In this document: in pieces, positions 34,967 through 47,301 of the stretch | Layout of the letters: each line of letters starts with the position of its first letter | Position numbering within the stretch: the first letter of the stretch is position 1 | DNA from: Jacaranda mimosifolia | Taxonomy: Eukaryota; Streptophyta; Magnoliopsida; Lamiales; Bignoniaceae | Direction of reading: 5' to 3' | DNA length: 64,000 nucleotides | Assembly (NCBI GenBank): GCA_018894105.1 | Contig: CM032127.1 | Coordinates: forward strand, 28,574,369 to 28,638,368 | Notes under the pieces: generated by a model | Seen by the model: the letters and a program-made list of their open reading frames with translations, nothing else | Database searches by the model: none | Told to the model about the DNA's origin: nothing | Translations under genes and position numbers: made by a program

Positions 34967-35730
34967 CCGCCGCTCGATGATGCCTGCAGTCTTCTTTATT
35001 CCTTTTTTTTTTTTGTTTTGTAATTTGTAAGTGCCTTTGTAATTAGAATTCTTGAATGTTAATGGGATCTATTGTTTAGCTTATCAACGTGTATCAACAT
35101 TTAGTTCCCATCATTTTTGATCGATCAATGACCACCGTATTACACCATGCTTAACAATTTTCGTGGTTCAGTCTTAATAATTCTGTATTGTCGATTTAAA
35201 CTTGCACGACTTAAAAATTTGCATGAATTGACAATTCTGCCTCATCAATTTAAAAGCTCGCAAGATTTTAAATATACCAAGTCTTCACTCGTTGCTAATG
35301 TTGTAAGTGTGGTTTACTTTACAGCTTTGCTATCACTTGGGCTGAGTTGATCGACCCTTTTAGGTGGATTCATTCGATGAAACGTGTAGTTTCAATCTCC
35401 TGGCGTGAAGCCGCATTAGTGACAAATGCTTGGAGCCTATTAGATGGTCGACTGTGAACGGTTATGCCGTTTGATTGGGGCTAGAACCCTTCTGGCTGCT
35501 ACTCGGTCAACCTTAGGTGGTTTACCGATTTGAGGACTTCGTTTGACAGCTTGAAGCCGCTATGTGGTTGACTGCGGGGTCGACTACAAACGATCAGACT
35601 GATTGACGACTGGGGTTAGGGAGACTTTATCATGTGGCTCGTTGCCGCCGCCCCATCAGTTGTATCATACAAATGTGTTGTTAGATAAAATGTTTGGGAG
35701 CTTTATTAATACAAAACTGTAGAGCAAGTT

Positions 35731-36830
35731 TCATACATAGAATTTTCTTAAATTAACAGCATTCCAAGGGCGTGGGAACTCATTGCTGCTTATATCGACT
35801 AGCCGATAAGCGTTATTCTTTGCCACTTTAGTCACTAAATATGGCCCTTATCATTTCGGGTCGAGCTTGCCAATGCTCTTTGAGACCTTAACTTTTTTGA
35901 GGACAAGGTCGCCAACTTTAAAGTTCATCGGTCGAATCCTTTTGTTATAGTTTTCGGCCATCTTCGACCAGTATTTCTGCATTGTGGAGTAAGCCTATTA
36001 GCGCAACTCGTCCATGGTTTCGAGGTTGAGTTCCCTTTTTGAGGACTTCGTGATCGGGTTAAAGTGTATCACCTGAGCCGTGTGCTGTATTAGTTCGGTC
36101 AGGATTACTGCTTCTGATCCATAGACCAGACTATAAGGGCTGTGTCCTGTTTCTATTCACGGGGTTGTCTTGTTTGCCCACAGTACACTTGGGAGGTTAT
36201 CTGCCCAGGTTGCTTCGGTTCCTGTTATCCTTGCTTTAAGGTGGTCGAGTACTGTTCGGTTTGTTACTTCGATTTGACCGTTAGCTTGGGGGTTTCCTAC
36301 TGAGGTAAAGTGTTGGCGAATTCTCGGGCTTTCGCACTAGTTCCTCCTACTTCTGCTTTGGAATTGGGTCCCATTGTCCGATACGAGGACTTTAGGGAGA
36401 TCGAAATGATAAATTATATTTTTCCATATGAAGCTCTTGATGGTGGCGTCGATTATCTTAGGGACTGCTTCCCCTTCGACCCACTTGATGAAGTATTTGA
36501 CTGCCACAATGATGAACTTCCTTTGGTCTGTCATTTTTGGGAGAGAACCGATGATGTCGATTCCCCATTGGTCGAATGGCCAGGTGAACTGGACGTTTAA
36601 CATTGCTGCCGCAGGGTGATGAGATATGTTCGAATGAACCTGGCAAGATGGGCACCGTTTGGCAAAATCGATAGTGTCTGACGGTATCCTTGAGCAATGT
36701 GGGCCATAAATATCCATATCGGATGATCTTGTGGGCTAGGGTGTGGCCGCCGGAGCGATTACTATAGATGCCCGCATGGACCTCATGCAGAACCTCTCGG
36801 GTCTAATCAGGATCTAAGCATCTCAATGGT
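35731..36830 (-). pseudogene. Tat-B integrase
   Basis: The zinc-binding part is near 36650-36800 (EVHAGIYSNRSGGHTLAHKI, then CPSCQVH). The catalytic core shows WGIDIIGSLP (36545-36575, first Asp), VSDNGTQF (36355-36380, second Asp) and GNPQANGQIEVTNRTV (36250-36300, Glu), so all three DD35E residues are readable. The C-terminal part has LPSVLWANKTT, RPMNFKVGDLVLKKV and RPWNAVNLRKFYV before the pol stop at 35731. The first open piece is 36337-36717; frameshifts and stops interrupt the rest. It would insert element cDNA if intact. Confidence 0.85.
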
Positions 36831-37171
36831 AGGCCTGAGATTGAAGTCCTATATAGCAACCCGTATTCGTCAAGGACTAATTTAGCTGCTTAACTTTTGA
36901 GTCGACATGCCTCGCCCTTGTCCTTTGGTACTATTCCTTGTTTGAGATAGAGTTTAATTGCGTCTTGTTAAGAGGGATTTGCTTTTTCAACACTCTCTAC
37001 CAAGTCCTAGTTGGAGCGACTTATGGATGGCTTATGTGTGACCAGAAACGTAATTGTTCTATCTCTAGTCCCTTTGGCAGAGATGGCGAACTTAGACAGG
37101 GTGTCTGCTCTTTCATTTTCTGATCGAAGCACTTGGTTCAGAGTGAACTTCTTAAATTGCTGACGCAACCT

Positions 37172-37522
37172 TTACACTTCAGCCAGGTACTTAGTTATTG
37201 TAGCTTCTTTGGCTTCGAAATTACCTTCGACCTGTTCGGCGACTAGCTGAGAATCGATGATTGCCACAAGCTGCTCGACTCCCCAGTCCACTACCATTCT
37301 CATACCCATGAAGAGGGCCTCATACTTCACTTTGTTGTTCGTTACTGGGTAATCGATCCTAATAGCAAAATCACACTCCTCTGCAAGCGGAGAGCGAAGT
37401 GAGACTCCCATTTTCCTTCCCGTAGAAGTTGCCGAGCCATCGACGTGTAGTATCCAAATGAGAGAGCTATGGTTGGGAAGCTTTGGTAGGTTGAACATTT
37501 TCACGATGAAATCCGCTAACAC
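37172..37522 (-). pseudogene. Tat-B second RNase H (archaeal-type aRH)
   Basis: An open 116-residue stretch with LHVDGSATSTGRKMGVSL, NNKVKYEALFMGMRMVVDWG, VAIIDSQLVAEQVEGNF and a final EAKEATITKYL. D, E and D of the catalytic triad are visible (VDGSA, KYEAL, IDSQL). The extra RNase H following the usual gypsy one is a known hallmark of the Tat clade, where it is thought to have replaced catalytic function. Confidence 0.85.
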
Positions 37523-37860
37523 CTATGCCTTTATGGCTGTTTGGGGTTGGAAACTGATGTTAAACTCGCCAAGTTTGATTGCCCATTTGGTGAGTCGTCC
37601 AGATGAGTCTGGTTTAGATAGCACATATTTCAATGGTTGGCTTGTCAATACTGTGATGGAATGTGACTGGAAATAAGGCCTCAGCTTTTTGGCCGCTGTG
37701 ACCAGGGCAAGTGCGAATTTCAAAATCTCAAGGTAATTGTGTTTTGGGCCCTGCAATGATTTACTGCAGTAGTAGACAGGTCGGTGTGCCGTGCCTCTTG
37801 TCAAGACCAAAAATGAGTTGATTAATGCCGACGACACTGCAAGTATATGTATAGAGTTTC
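37523..37860 (-). pseudogene. Tat-B first RNase H (gypsy type)
   Basis: Contains VYYCSKSLQGPKHNYLEILK (37720-37780), LALVTAAKKLRPYFQSHSI and LKYVLSKPDSSGRLTKWAI-L. It lies between RT and aRH, in frame with aRH apart from one break at 37522. The N-terminal YLQC-R-like start near 37850 is shifted. Typical of a degenerate connection-type RNase H in Tat elements. Confidence 0.75.
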
Positions 37861-39009
37861 ACCCTTGTCAGGTTTGGCTAACATGGGCGGCTTGGATAGG
37901 TATTGCTTTAGTTCGGCAAGGGCTTAGTCGTACTACTCTGAACATTAGAAAGTTGACTTTTTAGTGTTTCTAAGAATTTTGAAGAATGGCAAACTCTTGT
38001 CGGCTAATCGAGCGATGAACATTCCCACAGCGACGATCCGTCCGACCAGCCATTGCACATCCCTGACTGTTCGAAGGGTTTTAATGTCCAAGATTGCTTG
38101 AATTTTTTAGGGGTTCGCCTCGATGCCTCTTTGGCTCCCTAAGAATTTACCTCATCGAACTCCAAAAGTACATTTGTTGGGGTTAAGCTTCATGCTAAAT
38201 GCGCGAAGTATAGAGAATATGTGGTCGAGGTCTACCAGATGTTTTTCTGCATTTTGTGTTTTAACAATCATGTCGTCGATATATACCTCCATTGATTGTT
38301 CGATCTCGTTTTTGAACATGAAGTTCTCTAATCTTTGATAGGTTGCTCCTATTTTTTTAAGCCCAAAAAGTATTACCAGGAAACAGTAAACCCCATTGGG
38401 TACAACAAAAGATGTTTTGTCTCTATCCTCGCGGGTGGCATGAATATTTGGTAGTACCCTTAGAACGCATCTATCATACTTAATAGTTCACAACCAGCAG
38501 TAGAATAGACCAGTAAGTTTATACGAGGCAGGGGGTAAGGATCTTTAAGGCAAGCTTTGAATTTCCACAATGTATCCTATTTCCAACAGCTTGTTAACTT
38601 CGTCTTTGATGATTTGGCTTCTTTTTGCATTAAACGTTTGGGTCTTCTGCTTCATAGGTTTGTATGAGGGGTCCACGTTGAGCTTATGAACAATGACACT
38701 GGGGTCAATTCTTTGTAGGTCGGAGGCCTTCCATGCGAATACGTCGATGTTCCTGCGAAGGAAGTCGACCATGAGGCATTCCATGTGGTCACCCATATCA
38801 TTGCTGATCCGAGTGGTCTTATCAGGGTTTCCAGGTTCAAGCTCAATGGTTTTGAATTCGCTTATAGGTTCGATCCTGGTGTCTTCGAGTTTGCGCTTTT
38901 TGACCCACTGTTTCCCCTTAGGTTCTGCTACTGGGGTGTCTCCCAAGGGGTTCACTTGGGTTGGGTTTTTTGCTTCATGGCCTTGACTGAAATAGTGTAG
39001 CATCGCCAT
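37861..39009 (-). pseudogene. Tat-B reverse transcriptase with linker
   Basis: The upstream linker is open at 38545-39009 (ISEFKTIELEPG, NIDVFAWKASDL, KRSQIIKDEVNKLLEIGYI). After a gap of about 30 residues that removes the VLVPKKNGKWR-type region, RT resumes with PYPLPRINLL (38500), STAGCELLSMIDAF and GYYQIFMP (38440), VYCFLVILFGLKKIGATYQR (38330-38390) and catalytic EVYIDDMIVKT (38257-38290). Frameshifts at about 38545 and 38430 and several stops are present. Its product would copy element RNA into DNA. Confidence 0.82.
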
Positions 39010-39420
39010 GCTTTCTTGACATTGCCCCAGAGCTCTCTTGTTCCCGCAGAGGTCGGGAACTTCACTTTCATATGATAGGTTGAAACTACTGCTCGAAAAT
39101 CATTCAAAGTAGGTTGTCCTACGATAGCATTGTATGTAAAGGGTGCGTTGACGACCAGGTAGTTAACCACAAGGGTTCTCCTTCTCGGGGCTTCTTCGAA
39201 TGAAGTGGAGAGGTTGATGGACCCTTCTGGCATAATTGTCGTTCTGCCAAATCCGACCAATGGGGTCTTGACGGGCTCGAACTTCAGTTTTCCCAACTTT
39301 ATTCTCAGCAGGGTTGATAGAAAAATGATGTTTGCAGAACTGCCATTGTCGATTAGAACTTTCCAGACTTCGAAGTTTGCTATCTCAATAGATACGATCG
39401 GGGCAGTCTAGTTGGCTGTT
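39010..39420 (-). pseudogene. Tat-B aspartic protease
   Basis: KVLIDNGSSANIIFLSTLL near 39310-39365 carries the D-x-G-S-S signature of retroelement proteases, with Asn in place of the usual Gly/Thr after Asp. It continues through LVGFGRTTIMPEGSI, LVVNAPFTYNAIVGQPTLND and AVVSTYHMKVKFPT, a strongly conserved Tat pattern. A 114-residue part is open at 38952-39296. One stop separates it from gag. Confidence 0.82.
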
Positions 39421-39639
39421 CACCCCTTGACCTTTGAGGTGTGCAAGGTCATCCTCTAAGAAAGAAATTGGTTCTGCACTCGTGGACAGCTGGAATATTA
39501 TTTTGACCGTTGAAGAATTGGTTGACTCCAACCTTCTTTGGTTCTACTTCCTGGCCAACTTGGAGTCCCCCCAGTAGGACCTCCAGCTATGGTGTCGATG
39601 ACCCCCCTGATTGGTAGGTGGGGATAATGGATGGACTTT

Positions 39640-41214
39640 TTTCCTCTGTCTTCTTTTCTCGTGCTAATTGACTGTTCTTTTCAGGGAGTCTGGTCGGTTG
39701 CCTTTGGTTCCTGCTTGTCACTTTCATCCACAAATTTCTTGAGATGGCCCTGCCTGATCAGCCTCTCAATCTTGTCATGGAAGCTGAAACAATCCTCCGT
39801 GTTGTGTCTTTTTTACCGATGAAAATGGCAGTATTTCTTAGACCTCTTCATCGCTTCAGTCTCAGCTAGTTTCATAGGTCTTTTAAAAAGGTTGTCATGC
39901 TCGATGGAGAACAACACTTCTTTCCTTGGAAGGTTGAGCTGCGTGTACTCATGGAAATGTTTGATGGGAGATTAACGACCATCCTTTTGCTGGCGATAGT
40001 CTTTCTCTTTCGCCTTTCTCTTTTTGACCTCTGAGTTGCCATATTTTAACTTGTTCATGTCTTCTTGTGTCATGTGTCTCTCAATGAGGTCGAGCAATTC
40101 CTCCATCGACCTTGGCCTTTCTTGACCAAAGCATTCGTGCATTCCTTGTGGCGGAGTCCCAAGAAAAACACATCAATCAAAAACTCAATTCACGAGCTGT
40201 CGATTTTTAGGACCACCATGTTGAATCTGGTAAAGAAATTGAAAATAGACTCCCCTTCATTTTGTTTAACCATGTGTAGGTGAATGTGGGGGAGTTTTTC
40301 TTTCCTCCGAGTAGAAAATTAGTGCAGAAATTTATTGCATAGTTGATCATAGGAGTAAATCGACACCGGTTCCAGCTTTACAAACCAATCCAACACAAGG
40401 CCTTAGAGAGTAGTTACTAACATCTTGGCATAGATATACTTGTTGTGGCCATGTAGCTGCATCATATGCTCTAACTTGAGGAGATGTTCGTTTGGGTTCG
40501 ATGAACCGTCATATCGAGGAAGCCCGTTGGAACCTTAGCTTCGACGACTATCCGTTCGTCAATGATTTTCTGTACAAAGAGAGATTTCCTCTCTCATTGA
40601 AATTGTGGAACCCCTTCCTGGTAGTGATTCCTATATGTGCTCATCCTTGATAGTTCTTCCAGTCACCTATCCAGCTGTTGAACTTGATGGGAAACTTCTT
40701 CCTATTCATCCTTCTCGGCCTGGCTAATATTTCTACTTGATAGGGGCCTGGAGCGCTAGATCCGCTTGCGCTGTGGGGCTCAATTAGGTCGAGTACTATA
40801 ATCAATGGAGTCTGCTACCTCCTTATCGATGTTAGGTCGGGGCTATTCTCACGGGGGGCACCCCAGGTTATCGTCGTGTCAGTGAGAGAGTCGCCTGACC
40901 TCCTTGTTACCCCTTTCTTCCTTGTTAGGCCTTTCCTCTGGTTGAGCAAGTTTTGAAGTAGCACTAGCCGCCAGTCGAGGTTGAAGGGTGTGACGGTTTA
41001 GGGTAGCAGAGAGCTGTGTTGAAATTTGGGCTGATATCTGCTCACTGATCAATTGCATCAACTGTGACATGGTCAAAGTGACCACTTGATCGGGTTGGGC
41101 GTTGGGTTCAGCCGCACCCTGCTTTGCGGCAAGCATTTCTTCGCGAGGTTGAGGATAAGGTGTTGGGGACTTCCAATTTTCCTCTCGTTCTGAGGTAGCT
41201 CGCCTGGTGTTCAC
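39640..41214 (-). pseudogene. Tat-B gag
   Basis: The first codon of the open frame at 41214 is GTG in NTRRATSEREENW, where an ATG would be expected, so the start codon is probably mutated. The first part (40879-41214) contains MSQLMQLISEQISAQISTQ. Further pieces include QERPRSMEELLDLIERHMTQ (40070-40130), MTQEDMNKLKYGN, and a zinc knuckle KYCHFHR-KRHNTEDCFSF near 39770-39840. There are many stops and frameshifts. The Tat-A gag relic aligns over the RSMEELLDL and zinc-knuckle parts. Confidence 0.75.
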
Positions 41215-41245
41215 CGTTTTTTTGTATCGATTGTAAGCTCAAGCA

Positions 41246-41263
41246 TTCCCACAGACGGTGCCA
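41246..41263 (-). other. Primer-binding site of Tat-B
   Basis: TGGCACCGTCTGTGGGAA on the minus strand, two bases after the 5' LTR end. It is close to the TGGCGCCGTCTGTGGGAA site of many plant Tat elements. Confidence 0.85.
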
Positions 41264-41265
41264 AA

Positions 41266-42030
41266 TGATGGGGGTTCGGAATATTTTCTGGGTTTACTGG
41301 GTAGGAATCTAATCTACTTGACTGGAGTCTGATCGACCTCGCTACAGTTGAGGGTTAGGTAGTGAGTCTTGCAGCCACAAGCAAATGTCAGGCTTGTCGA
41401 GGGAGCTCTCGACAAAAGCACTTCGATGCTCAAGTTAGTGTTCTGATTGGATAGGAGACTCGAGCAGTAGAATGAGGGCTCAAGAGAGAATAATGGCATA
41501 CCTTGTGAGAAGCTGGCCATGGCGTATTTATAGCCTTCTCTAGGTGATCAATATGTCTATGACGCCCTTAGTACGCATGAAAGGTTCTGGCCCTTACATG
41601 GGGAGCTTTAGGTCATCTCACATGTTGATACAATTCCAGGCAGCCTTATCTCTAGCTCTTAGGGACAAAGTGGTAAATTAATGGCGTGCCCCTTCCTTGG
41701 CGCGGCAATACAGGTAGTACTGGAGCGGCATGCGCCATTGATGCGGTGGCCTGCCGCTTGTCAAGGTATTAAATACGGCAGGGTAAAGTTTCTGCAGTCA
41801 GTCGACTAACCTGGTCGACTTGAGAGATCGACCATCGAGCTGACTTCGGATGTGCCAATAGACAAGTAGGTGCCGTTGCCGACAAGGATCGTCGATACGG
41901 TCGACCTGCTTTAGGCGGGACCGATGTGACAGGTCGACCTTACGGATGGGCCTCAAGGAGGAAGTAGGCTTAGTGATGTACTCTTGGGTCGATAGCCTCT
42001 GGGCTGGGCCTATTGTGCTACCCCATATCA
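41266..42030 (-). repeat. 5' LTR of Tat-B (765 bp)
   Basis: On the minus strand it runs from TGATATGGGGTAGCACAATA to AACCCCCATCA. The same structure as 31423-32133 with an extra ~44-bp segment (ACAGGTAGTACTGGAGCGGC and neighbours) and a ~10-bp insertion near 41485. Confidence 0.93.
41525..41533 (-). promoter_or_regulatory. TATA box in the Tat-B 5' LTR
   Basis: CTATAAATA on the minus strand, about 265 bp before the LTR end, conserved at 31672-31680. It is a likely core promoter for the element transcript. Confidence 0.55.
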
Positions 42031-42652
42031 ATCACAAAGATAATTTTAAATGACATGCTAACTTACCACAGAAAATGCATATAATGATATTAAAATGCTA
42101 TAAAATATTCTTTTAGATGACATACTAACATGCCTAAAAAAAATTAATTAACTAACATGCTAAATTAAATGCCACAAATGATTCTTTTAAATGACATATT
42201 AATCTACATCTAATATCCCATATTTGAGACTCTAACATGCCCCAATTGTTTTGTATAAGATTCAAGCTTGCAACCATCCATTTTCAAATATATGAATTTA
42301 CCGTGAAACTATCTATCAAATATTCAATGTGTATAGGCAAAATATTAATTTATTTTTATACTTTGAAACTATACTTTTCCTAATTGTTTAATATATGTTC
42401 AAACTTATTATATTAAATAACACACTTGAAAAGGTATGAGAGATAATTTTGAGATAGAAAATATTTAGGAAAAAAAAACGTATAGGTGAGAAGAGAAAAA
42501 TTGCCAAAATATTTTTTATACTTCTTAAAAAATATAGTTAATTTAGTTGATACATTAAAAGTATATCAAATAGTTAATTTAATCAATATATTATAATGAT
42601 AAGATATAAATTTATAAATTTTATAATTATTAATATATATATATACACTTTA

Positions 42653-45600
42653 TGTAGCGCCTCCACTCGGGATAGCACCTAAGCTGAGGTGCCACTCAGT
42701 CCAGACTTAAATTTCATCCATAATTCAAACAATAAGCACATTAGAAATTTTTTCAAAATTATCAAAGATAGCAACAAGTTTCAACCTAAGTAAATATTAA
42801 CAAAGGTATAAATTACATGCCATGACAAATCCCATCATTCATCGTTTCATAATTACTACAAACCATAAGTTCAAGTCTTGACATATCACAACATCTCCAA
42901 GTTTCAACTTGAAAGTGATTCGTACACAGGTCTAAACACATATTCTATTACAAAATGTATATACTTCCATCCAAGCCTAAAGTATGAGACCATCACCAAA
43001 ACCTGTCTAAGAAAGTTAAGGATACGGGAGGTAAGTCCAAAGACTTAGTGAAGGATAAAATTAAGAATAACAGTGGAGATCTATCGAGGAAAATTCAACT
43101 CAACAGATCATCAATTAAATTGTTAGAACATGACAGATCTAGAATCAGGCAATAACAATAGCAAAATAGGTAACTCTCCTGCCTTATTGCTCAAGGAATA
43201 GATTTCAGACAGTCAAGATACGGTCAAGTAATACAAACCTGAAGCATCTACATTTCAACAGAATATAACAGGCATGCATATCTGATTCACCTTATACCAG
43301 ACAGTCAAACAGATTCACCAAAGCGTGACAGCTTGGTACATGGCAGATGCCCATACAGACCATATGGTGCATCGCTAATGCCTAAGGGGAAATCCCTAAC
43401 CCATCGTTGATACTTAGGGGAAATCCCTAGCGTACCGTGGATACCTAAGCGGGTCGCTTAGTGTATCGCTGACACCCATATGGACCACATGGCGTGCCCC
43501 ACATAACCAAACATTTTGCCCGAATTGGCCTCTGGCCCAACAAATCTCCATACATATAACAAATTGTGCAGGTGCCCGTACGGACCATATAGCGCATTGC
43601 AAATTTCAGATAAACAAACATGCCGATGGGGCAACTATAATAATACAAAAAGTCAGAACAATATAGAAATGCTGACAACGCAGACGATAGTAGTAAACAG
43701 TTTAGATATGCCAACATGGCCAATTCAAAGCTATAACATATAACAAATGTGCCGGCAAGGCAAAAGATAATAGAACATGATGGAACAGATAACAGATAAT
43801 AACAAATAACAAATCGGTACAAATAACAGGTAAAAGTTTTAGGCGCTAGAACAGACAGTTATCAGAATAAGTAACAAACGATAACCCACATAGGGGTGAA
43901 CATATCAGATAATAGATAGCAATCAAGAACTTAACAATTCTCATATTTCAACAAAACAGATTACAGTATAGAAACAGGAACCCTTATGTGGTTTTATCAC
44001 AATAACAGATAAGTATGAGAAAGTGCCAGATTGGCAGCCCCTCACAAGGGTCAATCCACAAGAATAGATAAGTATAATCAATGCCAGAATGACAAGTCCT
44101 CACCTTCGTAGTTCTCAGATAAAGCAGCCACAGTCAGCAATCTACTGGTCCACGGGACCCACTTCTTCATCACCTAACAAATAGAGTAGGTTCACATTCA
44201 AAATTCCCATTCAATTCTAATAATCCTTAATAATTAAAATCTTACTAGTAGTAGTCTAAAATCACTAATTTCTCGGCTAACAAGTAGTTTTAGGATTTGT
44301 TCGGTGTAAACATTACTGAACGTGCTAATCACTCCGGTCTTCATAAAAGAATAATATCAGGTTCTTAATCATCCAGTTGATATTGTCAAATCGATAATAA
44401 TGGTCCAATATTTCTTAAAAATCCCATTTTTATCCTTAGGTTCCAAATTCACAAAATTAGGGTTTTGATCCTTTAATGAACTCAAACAACCTAAAATCAT
44501 CACATGATAATACAAATCCAAGTTTCCTAAGCTTATAGTGGTACATGCATGTCCCGAATCTTGGTTCCATGTCATCTTAAATAACTCAGATTATCACTTA
44601 GGTTTCTAATCCATAAAATCCACAAGTTAGGATTTTAAATCCTTCAATTAACTCATTTAACTCGAAATTATCTTATAATAATACAAATTCGGGCCTACTA
44701 AGTTATATAATCCTACACGTATGTCACATATAAATTCAAATGCTACATCAATACATCATTTTCTTGACATAATATAAGATTTGGTAAAAATAATCGGCAC
44801 AAAATTTATCCCTAAATTCGGTAATTACAAAAGATATCCTTATTGGTGGCTCATCTTTATGAACTAATGCTGCCTGTGCATTCACCATGTTGAGGTAAAG
44901 ATTATGTCTGAAAGTTGCAGAGCGCTGCTGTGAGCCATCATTGAAATTGAATTGCGACACCACCATTCGACTCGTCTAGCTGCGTTGATCAAAACGCCCA
45001 ACCAATTTTCCAATTTGCCATTGGAGCTGGAAGTAATTGGCCAAAAACTGCCACAACTCTACCCAATGCCGCCGTGCGCTTTTCTTCAATTCCATCGGCG
45101 TCAGTGGTCGGAATAGAAGGTTGAAGCTACCAACTTGACCCTTGAGCTAAGCCTGTCAAAATCCACTAATGCATTCCAAGTTTCAATCGTGGAAGCTTCG
45201 GCAACCTATCACCACAATCGTGTCATTCGATCGGAGCTTAATTTCCCAGCAACTCGGTAGTTGGTTCTCAGTAAATCTGGTACCATTGTGTTCCTTTCGT
45301 GGAGAGGAACGTGATGGTATGCTTGGTTATGGGTTTTTGCCGTCGGCCGAGGGAGTTTTCCGAAGAGGGGGTGAGGGGTTTGAATGTGAAAATTTGATGA
45401 AAATGGGGAGGGGGGAGTTGCTATTTATAGTAAACTTTTTGGAATTATAAATTTCACCCAAAACTCTTCTTAGCTTGTCATTAGGCCCTTCAACCTTTTA
45501 GCCATCATCGAATCAGCCCCCAACTTCCTTAGTGCCTCACATTGACCTGGTTGACTTAAAATATTTTCAGTTTGACCCACAAAACTTTCAATTGTTGGAC

Positions 45601-45757
45601 AATCAAGTTTCTTCAAATTACAAATTGACCCTGAAACTTTCTATCTTCATGCAATTAAGTCATTTTTATTAATTTTTTGAGCCCTAAAATCAGACCAACT
45701 AATTTCTTGATTTCTAAATCATTATTTTCTCAATTACCCAATTTTAGGGGTGTTACA
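42653..45757 (-). mobile_element. Solo LTR of the Tekay-like family (3.1 kb)
   Basis: On the minus strand from TGTAACACCCCTAAAATTGG to CCGAGTGGAGGCGCTACA. An exact 5-bp duplication CTTTA lies at 42648-42652 and 45758-45762. It is homologous to the LTR at 13527-16275 over the whole length, including the hairpin modules at 43330-43500. There is no internal sequence. Open frames inside (43445-43822, 45169-45450) show no family and are treated as chance. Confidence 0.9.
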
Positions 45758-46726
45758 CTTTATCTACTTTTGTAATATTTATTTCATGTCAAGATGTAAC
45801 TAAATTATTAGAATTTTTTTTAAAAACAAAATAGTGATACTAGTTAAATACCTTTAATACATAATTATGTTAGTATTTTTAAGAAGTTATATTTTTATAA
45901 CATTTATTAATCAATTGTCATTAAGCATTATATTATGGTGGTATTTTTTATTACTATCACTATAACACTTTATTGTGTCACTATATTGTAAAATGGTGTT
46001 AAATTAGTTCACTAAATAATTTGCAGCATCTTTCACAAATGACACCATAAATAAATATGAAATACATTTTAAAGAAACAATTAGTGGTAGTACTTAAATA
46101 CCTTACAAATGCATTTATATTGGCATCTTCAATCAAATGTGACTAGTTTTATTTGTCATTTATTAATCAAACGTCACAAAATATTGTATTATAGTGACTT
46201 TTTTCTACAATTATCACCATATCAAAATTAAATGACACCACAAGTAATGAGTGGTATTTTAAAAAAAAATAAATTAGTGGCACTAATTTAATGCCTTCCA
46301 ATTATATTTTTGTTGACATTTGTAATCAAATGCCATTATTTTATATGCCATCTAATGACCAATTAGTGACATTTATTTCGACTGTCACTACATTATTTTT
46401 GTGTGTCATATTTACACTATAAAATGCTACTTAGTTAGTGTACTAAATGATTGGTGATATTTTTTTTCGATGACACCATAACTATATATTAGTGATATTT
46501 TTCTAAGAAAAATTAGTGACATTAGTTAAATGTCTTTTAAATACATTTATCTCTATATTTTCAATCAAATGTCATTATTTTATTTGTCATCTAATAATCA
46601 AATGTCATAAAATATTAAATTATACTATCATTATTTAGAACTATTCACTATATTACTTTTTGGTATCATTATATCACAAAATATCATTAAATTAGTGCCA
46701 CTAAGTGTAATTTTCTTGTAGTGGAT

Positions 46727-47265
46727 ATAACAATTTATAATTTTTAAAAAATTGGGAACTCAACTTATTTTTTTAAAATAAAAGTCAATTAACTTGGTTA
46801 TTTATATCCAATATTGTCATTATTAATATTTATAAATTTCATAATCTTATCAAAAAACTTATAGATCTTAATATAACTAGCAATTTTGACACATTAGATG
46901 TATGTGCTAAATTTGTTTACAATATATAGTACATAAATAGTTATTTTAGTATAATATTAGTTTTTTTATAAAAAAAATAGACATTTGTTTAAATTTTTAT
47001 ATAAATAATGACAAAAAATTATGATAAAATGATAATTATGAGTATACAATATATAGTTGTAAGCAGTTACTACATAAGTTGTAGTTATGAAAATTAGAAA
47101 AGTAAAGTGAAGGCATTTTAGATACATTACATGAAAATATATTAAAAATGAATAGATACTTTATTAATAGTATAGATATTTTATACATGATCTCTAGTTT
47201 CTATATATTTTATAACATAAATCATTAAGTTTATAATATATTTTAAATGAGCTAAAAATATACCC

Positions 47266-47301
<36 letters not shown>

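Larger units (their letters stand above)
31423..42030 (-). mobile_element. Tat-lineage gypsy retrotransposon (Tat-B), near full length
   Basis: 10.6 kb with two LTRs of 711 and 765 bp, a primer-binding site, gag, protease, RT, two RNase H domains, integrase, an opposed extra ORF and a polypurine tract, in the order expected for the Tat clade. LTR pair divergence includes a 44-bp and a ~10-bp length difference plus scattered changes, so insertion is not recent. Flanks ACTAT and ATCAC agree only if three C/T transitions are allowed. Inserted in the CACTA element. Confidence 0.92.
31062..46723. mobile_element. Non-autonomous CACTA (En/Spm-type) element split by retrotransposons
   Basis: The right end ATTTTCTTGTAGTG is the canonical CACTACAAGAAAA terminus reversed; the left AATTACAAGAAAAATAA is its mutated partner. 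The 3-bp duplication GAT flanks both ends (31059-31061, 46724-46726). Remaining CACTA sequence is 31062-31422, 42031-42652 and 45758-46723, about 1.95 kb, full of subterminal repeats such as TTAGTGGCA, AATGACATT and GTGCCACTAA. No transposase is present. Into it went Tat-B (31423-42030) and a Tekay-like solo LTR (42653-45757). Confidence 0.8.

Noticed and set aside
38693..38986. Plus-strand frames opposite the Tat-B RT linker
   Set aside because: The minus strand carries conserved Tat motifs (NIDVFAWKASDL); these are shadows.
47266..47301. Regular TTA spacing as a possible functional array
   Set aside because: A plain trinucleotide microsatellite; no spacer structure as in CRISPR or satellite arrays.
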